Source: Tuctoria greenei (lineage: Eukaryota; Streptophyta; Magnoliopsida; Poales; Poaceae). From it: 64,000 nt of DNA. The notes under the pieces were generated by a model. The model was not told the origin of the DNA. It saw only the letters and a list, made by a program, of their open reading frames with translations, and made no database searches. Positions 56,498 through 64,000 of the stretch are shown here, piece by piece. Both the position numbers and the translations under genes were made by a program. The stretch covers positions 64,106,933 through 64,170,932 of the forward strand of contig JAYESD010000004.1 in assembly GCA_036927565.1 (NCBI GenBank), read 5' to 3'. Each line of letters begins with the position of its first letter. The first letter of the stretch is position 1.

Positions 56498-57330
56498 TAT
56501 AGTTCTCCAAATGGGCTGGGCCTATTGGGCGGCCCGAGGCCCGGCACGAAAAAGCAAGGCCCGAGCACGAGCCCGACCCGAGCCGAATAGTGCCGAGCCG
56601 GCCCGGGCACGATAGTCGGGCCGTGCTTGGGCCGGCCTCCCAGCACGTTGGGCCAGCCCGAACCCGGCACGATTTTTGAGTCGGCCCGTCGTGGCCCGAT
56701 ATTTTTACAGGTCAATTTCTAATCGTTGGATCTAATAATAGATGGACATATAAATACAACTTCTTTCTCAAACCCTAGCAGCCTCTCACTCCAGCAATCC
56801 CAACCGTAGCCGCCAGCCACCGACTCGGTCGCCCCCGCCAGCCACCCGACCTCTCCCCCGACAGCCTCGTGCCCCCGCCGGCCGCGCGCCCCCGCCGGCA
56901 GCACGCCCGCCGGCCGCGTGCCCCCGCCGGCCGCACTCCCGCTGGCCTCGCGCGTCGCGCCTCCGCCGACGGCGCGCGCCCGCCAGCCTCGCGCCCCCCG
57001 CCGGCCTCGTGCCTCCCGGCCTCGCGCCCCTCCGGCCGCGCACCCGCCGGCCCTGCACCCGACGGTCTCGCCCCCGCCTCCGTTGGCCGCCGCCCGCCGG
57101 CCTGCCTCCGTCCGCTCGGGCCACCGTGCCGCCGTGCCCGTCGTGCCGCCGTGCTGGCACGGCACGAAAAGGCGGCCTCCGTGCCGTGCCTGGGCCGCAT
57201 GGTGAGCACGGCGACACGGCCCGGCACGGCACGGAAGACGAACCGGGCCAGGTCGTGCTGGGCCCCATCGTGCCGGGCCATATCGGGCCTGTGCCGGGCC
57301 CGTGCCGGGCGGCCCATTTGGGGAACTATA
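56498..57330. mobile_element. nDart-like non-autonomous hAT element, 833 bp
   Basis: Terminal inverted repeats TATAGTTCTCCAAATGGGC and (inverted) TATAGTTCCCCAAATGGGC, exact 8-bp duplication GCAGCATG, and dense subterminal GGCCCGGCACG-type repeats on both sides. These are the traits of the rice nDart/Dart group of hAT elements. The interior (about 56735-57170) holds a TATA-like CATATAAATAC, an AAACCCTAGCAGCC leader-like stretch and a very GC-rich CGCCGGCC repeat region. Open frames there are low-complexity and not credible genes. Confidence 0.8.
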
Positions 57331-57338
57331 GCAGCATG
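57331..57338. other. Target-site duplication of nDart-like element, right copy (GCAGCATG)
   Basis: It matches 56490-56497. Confidence 0.85.
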
Positions 57339-57502
57339 GGCGGCCAACGTGCTACATGCACGATCGTCGGATCGCCCACTAGCTCTCCGTCCACAGGAAT
57401 GTAGCGTAGGTTGTTGAGTCCGTTGTAATCTCCGGTTCTTCTATATATGTACTCAAAGCTGCTGAATAATAATCATTCTATTCGACCTCAATTTGCCTTC
57501 AG

Positions 57503-58279
57503 TTATTGATCACTGTCATCCCCACCGACATCGCCATTGGCTTGGAAGAGGTTGAGACGGTTGTGGCTGAGGCGGAGCGCGTACATGGCCTTCTTGTACT
57601 CCGCCCAGGTGAAAGACCTGTACCGGAGCGGCAAAGCAGGGGTCACTGTCTCCGGGAGCGCCGATATATGCGCGTGCAGCGGCGGCGCGGCGAAGTAGAT
57701 GGTGGATAGGCGTGGTTTGCTCGTGCTGGCCATGACCCTGTGCCGGATGCTCACCAGCTTCCCGTTCGTCAGAGCCTGCCAGAAAACGCTATGACATATG
57801 TTCAATTCCGTCACAAATATAAGTTCAGTTAATTAATTACTTAAACGAATGTGCTTCCAGTCACCTGAAGGAGATCACCAACGTTGATGAAGAACGCGGA
57901 CGGGTCAGCCGGCACCTGGACCCAGTCATCGTCTCGGTTGGGGAGGAGCACCTGCAGGCCGTCGACGTCGTTTGCTCGGAGCACGCTGAGGATCTGCGGG
58001 TCTGTGTGCTCGCCGAACCCGATGGCCGTAGAGCTCTTTGCGCCGCCACCGTTGCCGGACTTGGTACCATCCAACGTGCAACTCGTCTGGTCACCCGGAT
58101 CCTGTGTGGCCCTGCTAGACGGAGGGTAGTGATTGATCCTGAGAAGAGAGTCGCTGTCGACGGCCGAGATGAGCCGGCTGAGCGACGTCGGGTCACTGAG
58201 GCCCAGGCCCTCGCCGAGCAGGTCCAGGACACGGCCTGCCAGACGCCGCACGGCATCTACGTACTCGTTCACAGCTTGG
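57503..58279 (-). CDS. GA2ox: Gibberellin 2-oxidase (GA2ox), exons 2 and 3
   Basis: A 2-oxoglutarate/Fe(II) dioxygenase that inactivates gibberellins by 2-beta-hydroxylation in the cytosol. Exon 2 is 57865-58279 and exon 3 is 57503-57775. The 89-bp intron has GT (57864) and AG (57776) ends, and the frame runs through it. Exon 2 shows AVNEYVDAVRRLAGRVLDLL, SDSLLRINHYPP, GFGEHTDPQILSVLRANDVD (the iron-binding His-x-Asp) and DPSAFFINVGDLLQ. Exon 3 shows LVSIRHRVMASTSKPRLSTI (second His; the Arg-x-Ser that binds 2-oxoglutarate), YFAAPP and FTWAEYKKAMYALRLSHNRL. Exon 1 is not found up to the LINE. It is either far upstream or lost. Stop TAA at 57503-57505, beside the copia LTR. Confidence 0.8.
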
Positions 58280-59429
58280 CTGCAGAGATCAAGAGTGAAA
58301 TAGTCGTTAACATGCATGCTAGACAAGTTCAAAATTCAATGGATATCATACGGAATCCAAAATACATGTTCGTAACGATTTTTCACCATAAAAGCAACGT
58401 TTTTACCAGATACAGGGAGAAGGGCGGGACAGAACCAGTTTTCAGTACAAAGTTTGACAGGGCAAATTTGACGCAACAATTCTGGCCAAGCAAAAGAGGA
58501 CAAGGAGAGCCTAACCTTTTCTAGGGTAACTGGAGTGTCTAGTGGTTTCATCTGTGCAGCTAAATGCAGGACAAGCAGGAACGAAAAAGGCGGATTGATT
58601 AGAGATTGATTGATGTACGAAATTGCAGTGGCTGAAAAAGCTGCAAACCAACAGAAACAAGCAAGAACGGATATCACCAACAACAGAGCTTCTCTCATCT
58701 ATCACAAAACAACAGAGCTTCTCCAAACAAGGATCTCGGGGCAGTTGCTGTTCTAAAATTTGCGAGTTAAGAATTGAAGGAGAGATATGTAAATGTTGGC
58801 GTTCTAATTTAGCTATGCTAACGGACTAATTAACCCGGCACAGGATTCCCTGATCTTATATCTGCGAGTCCAGCGCTGGTGCACGGAGACAGGATTTCCA
58901 AAGGGCAAAGCCATCTTTTCTTGACATGATCTTTCAGGTCCCGCTTTGCTAAACAAGTAATAAGCAGGCTGCATGCTGGCCACCTGAATGATTTATTCAG
59001 GACTGTTCGTGATGCACCCTTTTTACCAAAAAAAATGGCCTGCATCTTGTTGGGTCCTCGTGATATCTGGCTCATCATGGCACGGACAGCCATTGGTGTT
59101 CCTGATGATATGACGTTTCTGCTTTCAACTGGCAATATTGCAAGGGCAGTGTTCCTTGATAATGGAAAACGAGATGACCTTACAGTACCACTTGGCTGTC
59201 CTCTCCTCCTCGATTCTGATGCAAAGTGGCCATGCCGCGTGTGGAGATATATCTACTTTTGTTTGTTTGATTAAACTTGGTAAATACCAAGAAAGTGGAA
59301 AGGCCTACATCATATAATATCTCTTTGGTCCAACGGAAACTACAACTAATAAGGTTTACTACCAGCAATTACAGCCATGTTGTCTACGCCACATCTTACT
59401 TTTGAAGACTCTTTTCTGACTTGACTTAT
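58280..59429. other. Probable GA2ox intron 1 or upstream sequence; nothing recognised
   Basis: A splice acceptor (CTCTGCAG on the minus strand) is at 58280-58287. I found no GA2ox exon 1 motif on the minus strand. Open frames on both strands (for example 59035-59274 plus) match no family I know. Confidence 0.4.
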
Positions 59430-59600
59430 GCCCTGTTTGGAACCTCTAAAACTAATATCTAACAATTATCTCATTAGCTGATCCAACCTAGTTAATCCCA
59501 GCTAATTGTTGGTTAAAGTCCATTTTACCTCACCCTCATCTCTCCATCTCCTCGTCCCGTACAGAATTGAACCCTCTCAAAACAGGACCCCAAACGCGCA
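59430..59600. mobile_element. Possible MITE
   Basis: GCCCTGTTTGGAACC on the left and, inverted, GCGCGTTTGGGGTCC on the right form a weak terminal repeat around an AT-rich interior with TAGCTGATCC and AGCTAATTG blocks common in grass MITEs. No clear target duplication. Confidence 0.25.
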
Positions 59601-59865
59601 GCCACCCCGTCGGCCAGGTCCTCGATCGAGCAGCTGGTCTTGCCGTCTCCGTCTATTGACGACGAGTGCTGGGAGTGTTGTCTGTATATGGCGGAGGAGG
59701 CGTGTGGATCAGGGACGCGGCACCGGTGCGGGCGAGGGGTCAGCAAGGACCGAGTGCTTGAACAACCGGCGGCCGGCTGCTCTTGTTGCGGCCCTTGCGA
59801 GCACCCCTGTAGACAGTCTCCACGATGTGGCGACCCTCCTAGCATAGAAGAGAGAAGCAGCACCA

Positions 59866-62800
59866 ATGGGCGACCCTCCCCAAAATCCTCGTTCTTCCCC
59901 ATCCCCTCACCAAATCCAGCCCCAGATCCAGCTTAATCGCTCAGTGGTGTCGGCGCCTTCGTTGCCGTACCCGCTCGGAGCTTCGCCGGCAGCACCCAAG
60001 CAGCCCCTCCCACGGGAGAGCCTCGAAGTCGCTGGTACCGGAGAGGGTATTCCAATAGTCCATCCAAGATCAAACCTCAAGATTCCAATTTGCGCGAAGA
60101 CATTTCAGGGAGAAGGACACCAGTTCCACGAAGATTCAGCGAAATGGCAGGAAGGAGAATCAAGCTACAGCACACCGAAGCATCAGAAACTACAGAAGAC
60201 CCAAGCGAAGGCCATCGACCTCTCGTCAAGCTGCAGCACATTGCCAAACTCCGGTAAGTTCCCCAAGTCTTTTGCTGAGATTGTTAGAGGTCATAGTCGC
60301 TTTACTTCGTCAGCCGGCGCCTTAGGCCCCAGCGACAATCCGTCGTCTCCCGCGGCTGGCAACCTTCCTCGGAAGGTCCGCTTCAACTCCCGACTTGCTG
60401 TAGCATGCTTCCGGAAGGAAGACGAACCTTGCCGTTTCTCCAATATGGGTCGGGCTTCTTCTGCCACTGGGCCTGACCGTTGGACGGGAGATATGAGGGA
60501 TAGAATTATTACCGGGAGGCCAAGGGACCTCGCCTTAACTGGGCATATCACGCCCAAGATCCCGACTGACACCCCAAATCTTCGAATAGCTCAATCGTCT
60601 CAGCGTGACGCTTCGGTGACCACGTCAACTGAATGGCAGCTCGTCAAACGAAGGCAGGGGCGGTGTAAAGGAAAAAGAATTTACACTCTGCATTCTAGAA
60701 AATACTCTAACATACTATTCTTTAAAGATAAACTTAAAGGACGCTGCTACAATTGTCTAGCCAGAGACCATTTTAAACCTCAGTGTAGGGAGCCCAAAAG
60801 ATGCTGGATCTGCAGAGCTTATGGTCATATCTCAACTACCTGCTCTAGAGCTAATTACTATTCCCAGAGAAGAGTTAGAAGCGACCCCTATTTATATTCA
60901 CCCAGGCACAACACTACGCTCATAGCAGACTTAGCCCCACTCGACTCTCTCACTGCAACAGACCACCAATCTGCCTCTCATCCTTCCATGGAGAGACGTC
61001 GCCCGCTGGGAAACAATCCCATAGAACATCAGTTCCCTGATGGTCATGAGTTGATTAGAGATGAGAGATCAGTGTCGTTGTCGCGGGGCAATGTGATTCA
61101 GTATCCAGGCAATCCAAGGCTAAGACCTCGCTATGCTGAGAAGGTTGCAGTGCTTACTGATGACATGTCACTCCGCCTTCGTCAGTTCTCCAATCGAGCA
61201 TTGCTGGTAACGGAAGAAGGCACCCTCGGTGTCTGTTCAGTGGAGGAACTGAAGGTGTCAATCATGCATCATCTGGATCTACGGGAGTATGAATTCCATG
61301 TGTTCAACAGTACTCCTGAGCCTTTCTTTGTGCTTTTCACCAACGAGACTCTCAGGAACGTGGCGTTCAATAGAGGACAGATAAGAGAAGGTCCTTACAT
61401 CTTTCGATTCCATCAGTGGAATGCTGCTACTCATGGTGAGAGGGATGTACTACCGTACCATGTCAAGTTCAGTCTCGAGGGTATTCCTTTTCATGCCTGG
61501 AATGTTGATGTCGCGACAAAAATCCTAGGTGACTCATGTGACATACACCATGTAGCAGCCGAGTCCAGACAAAGGGAGGATTTGCGAGCCTTTGTGTGTT
61601 GGGCCTTCTGCCACGATCCCAACAGAATACCTCAAGTGGTTTACATCACACTGACGCAGCGCTTGGATCAGCAGGGATTTGACCCTCACATCCATTTTAA
61701 CAGACCAAGGAACCTACAGCGGGGTTATACGTATCGTATCTTCATACATATAGACTATATTGAGGATCTTCTATTTTACCATTACCCCGCTGAGGAATTG
61801 CTTGCGGAAGGAAGGAAGCCTATCCGTGAATTTAGATGGCATTCTGGACGGGCAGATGGTGATCTACAAGAAGGAGAGTTTTACCCTCCACCTCCTAGGG
61901 CATGCCGTCCTCCTGATGTTCGTAGACGTCAATCCAGGGACGATGATGAACATGATGACTCAAATCGCCGCACTAGATCCCGTCCTTTGTTGGCCCGTAT
62001 GACCAAATGGGTTGGTTCCCACACCACTGGACGTGGGCGCTCCCCTGAGCGCCCTCGTCGTGCTGATTGGTCCCGGGGTGAGAGCTCCCAACGCTGTAAA
62101 ATGGGCTCATCCCCTCCTCCTAGCAAGAGGGACCCCTCTTTCGTGGAACGCAGAGCTATGCGACAACTCTGGAAGGTTAAGTCGGATATTAGGATGTCTC
62201 ACACACAGGTTCCAGAAGTGGAAATTGATAATACATTAGAATCCAACTGCTCCATGGCCTCCGATGCAATAACAATCATCCCCAAGCCTGGACTTTGGTC
62301 CACGAATGAGGCTGCAAGTCCAGAGGTCAATCAAGATGAACCCTCCCGTGCAGGTATAGAAAACAACCCGGACGCCATCATAATTCAACCATCGGATGAT
62401 GCCTTTTCCTCAAAAGATAACTCAGCACTGCAACCGGTTGTTTCGGGCATACTTTCTGATTCCCTGGAACTGTCTGACTTGGAGGTTGGCAACCAGCCAT
62501 TGGGTGCTGGAATAGATGCCGACAACTTGCAGCGCAACCATCCTTCGAATGATGGAACTAATGCTGGCGACCTGCAGCCAATAAATGGTGGAACAAATGT
62601 CACTATGCAGGCTTTAGAAAATGATCAATCTCTGCATACCGAGACTACTAGAATAACAGAGGATGCAGCTCAGCATGAGGACCAGGCAGGGCTGTCCTAT
62701 AAGGCCACATCCACTGAGCAAACTCCTATTGTAGAATAACTTATCAAGTTTTCCGAAGTAGTTGCTCATCCTATTCAAGCAGCCCTGTTACCGGTTCAGG

Positions 62801-63150
62801 ATCTTAACCAAGAGGCCATCGGTACTGAGAAGGAACAATCATCCAAAGAGACTGGTATGACATTGAGACACAGCCTTCGTCTTAAAAATAAGTCAAAGAC
62901 TCACAAGCCAGCTATAAAAATGGCACAAGAGCTCCTGGCAAAGAAATGGGGCCTCCTCAAATCAGACCAGTCACTGGATGACACAACTCTCAAGCAGTAC
63001 CTGAACACATACAAGAAGCCCCTCTCTCCTTCGGCATTAGAGGCGATCACTGCTCTGACAGCAGTGACAGAACAGAGGAAGAAACACAAAATGAAGGAAA
63101 GGAAGAAGACGAGGCTAAGCACTAAAGTGGATGCATCCAAGCCCAAATGA
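59866..63150 (+). pseudogene. LINE (L1-type) ORF1, one in-frame stop
   Basis: A 957-codon open frame (59866-62739) followed by a TAA and a further 136 codons in the same frame to 63150. The first 280 residues are low-complexity. Two CCHC knuckles follow: CYNCLARDHFKPQC and CWICRAYGHISTTC (about 60750-60840). A globular RNA-binding-like domain lies at about 61130-61780 (RYAEKVAVLTDDMSLRLRQF, FHQWNAATHGERDVLPYHVK). The C terminus after the stop is basic (RLKNKSKTHKPAIKMAQELL, KKHKMKERKKTRL). Plant L1 ORF1 proteins bind the element RNA. The LINE 5' end may be upstream, and no target duplication can be checked. Confidence 0.7.
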
Positions 63151-63579
63151 AGCAAACTGGAAGCCTCTGGATCAGTCGTCAAAAGTTCATAGATATGTTC
63201 TGCAGTTCCGTAGATTTAAATTCTGTCTCTTGTTGTCGAGTGCAGTCTTGTTGCGAGTATTTTGATGTCATGTGTCCTCTTGCAGTACTGAGCAATGGTG
63301 ATGTGCACCCCTTATTTTGTTCCCAGGCTGAGCCTTTCTCCCCTGTTGTTATGTGTCCCTTTCATGCAAAAAATGTACGGTTATGGTCAGGTCTCTCTGT
63401 AACCGCTGCTGCAATTCTATGTTTGTTTCCTTCCATTATGAGTTGCTTTACATGTATGAAAATCAGTTGTTCCTCACTAGGTGTTAATCATCTCTTCTCT
63501 TACGCATCAGCAACATCTCATAAAGTCCTCAGTAGAATTGCTTTGAGCTCCAAGCACTCGAGCTGCTGGTGGCAACAAC
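63151..63579 (+). other. LINE inter-ORF region
   Basis: One open frame of 149 codons (63147-63596) overlaps both ends but has no motif I recognise. It may be a shadow. Confidence 0.3.
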
Positions 63580-64000
63580 ATGACTCCAATGGATGAACCC
63601 ATTAGCAGTTATTCCTTTATTTCCTGGAACGTTAGAGGGTTGAACAACGTGGCCAAACAGGCAGATATTAGGCAGTTTGTTCAGCTTTACAACCCTATGA
63701 TCATATGTTTACAAGAGACAAAGTTAGAGTTAATCATTGAAAGAGACATCCGATCAATACTGGGGCCTCAATATGAGAATAATTTCAGTTATCTTCCTGC
63801 AGAGGGCACGCGTGGTGGTATACTTCTGGCTTGCAACAATACTTATATGCATCTTGATAATATATCAGTGAAGGCCTACTCCATCTCAGCAACCATTACA
63901 GACTCTAGAACCTCATTACAATCAACGATTACAGGTGTTTATGGGCCGCAAAGTGAAATGGACAAGCGTTTATTTTTGTCTGAACTTAGACAGATTAAGT
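63580..64000 (+). CDS. LINE (L1-type) ORF2, start of endonuclease domain (cut by window)
   Basis: An ATG at 63580 opens a frame with no stop to the window end, 140 codons. SYSFISWNVRGLNNVAKQAD, MIICLQETKLE, EGTRGGILLACNN and TGVYGPQSEMDKRLFLSELR are the landmarks of the APE-type endonuclease that nicks target DNA to prime LINE reverse transcription (Asn in SWNVRGL, Glu in QETK). RT should follow beyond 64000. Confidence 0.8.
   Translation, partial: MTPMDEPISSYSFISWNVRGLNNVAKQADIRQFVQLYNPMIICLQETKLELIIERDIRSILGPQYENNFSYLPAEGTRGGILLACNNTYMHLDNISVKAYSISATITDSRTSLQSTITGVYGPQSEMDKRLFLSELRQIK

Larger units (their letters stand above)
56363..57501 (+). repeat. Copia LTR, copy 2, with nDart-like insertion
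   Basis: TGCTAACTGACGTCGCCTGG ... CAATTTGCCTTCA; about 298 bp once the 833-bp element and its duplication are removed. The right end at 57501 lies one base from the stop codon of the gibberellin 2-oxidase on the other strand. Confidence 0.7.

Noticed and set aside
56719..57417. Several 95-190 codon open frames on both strands in the nDart-like element
   Set aside because: GC-rich repeats rarely contain stops; the translations are Arg/Ala/Gly/Pro repeats.
58336..58698. Minus-strand ORF of 120 codons upstream of GA2ox exon 2 as a possible exon 1
   Set aside because: It has none of the N-terminal dioxygenase motifs and no suitable splice donor in frame with exon 2.

Overview
The window is repeat-rich nuclear DNA from a grass. 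It holds nested LTR retrotransposons, DNA-transposon remnants, the 3' part of one host gene and the start of a LINE. The grass call is an inference. It rests on Sirevirus-type Ty1/copia elements with several polypurine tracts, a chromodomain Ty3/gypsy element, Tat/Athila gag-protease elements, a CACTA end, an nDart-like hAT element, and a gibberellin 2-oxidase with plant exon structure. There are no bacterial features. I saw no tRNA, rRNA or CRISPR.

Layout. 1-6199: 3' half of Sirevirus-like copia element S1, with pol relic and one LTR. 6859-49872: a minus-strand Tat-type gypsy element R1 (one LTR at 48476-49872, PBS, gag, RT, RNase H) cut into four pieces by later insertions. (i) N1, 7538-15448, is a Tat/Athila-type element with TSD CCCGC. 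(ii) 16349-34966 is an inverted pair of elements of the same family (arms N2 plus and N3 minus) with no pol and no TSD. K1, a chromodomain gypsy element at 23953-33660 (TSD GTCAA), sits inside the N3 LTR. (iii) S2, a complete Sirevirus at 35250-47345 (TSD AGCTC), carries gag, pol and an envelope-like ORF.

49873-57501: R1 sits in a CACTA fragment whose terminus lies inside a copia element. The same CACTA-copia chimera appears a second time at about 54800-57501. Copy 1 also carries two N-family LTRs and a 176-bp hAT-type MITE. Copy 2 carries an 833-bp nDart-like element. 57503-58279: last two exons of a minus-strand gibberellin 2-oxidase, with the stop codon one base from the copia LTR. 59866-64000: plus-strand L1-type LINE, with ORF1 and the start of the ORF2 endonuclease domain.

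Nearly all coding regions are retroelement relics with stops or frameshifts. The least damaged are S2, K1 and the LINE. The points that most deserve a second look are a 65-66 codon hydrophobic ORF kept open in four diverged N-family LTRs, a promoter-like module in front of the S2 envelope-like ORF that repeats the LTR's own architecture, the inverted N2/N3 pair, and the twice-present CACTA-copia chimera.
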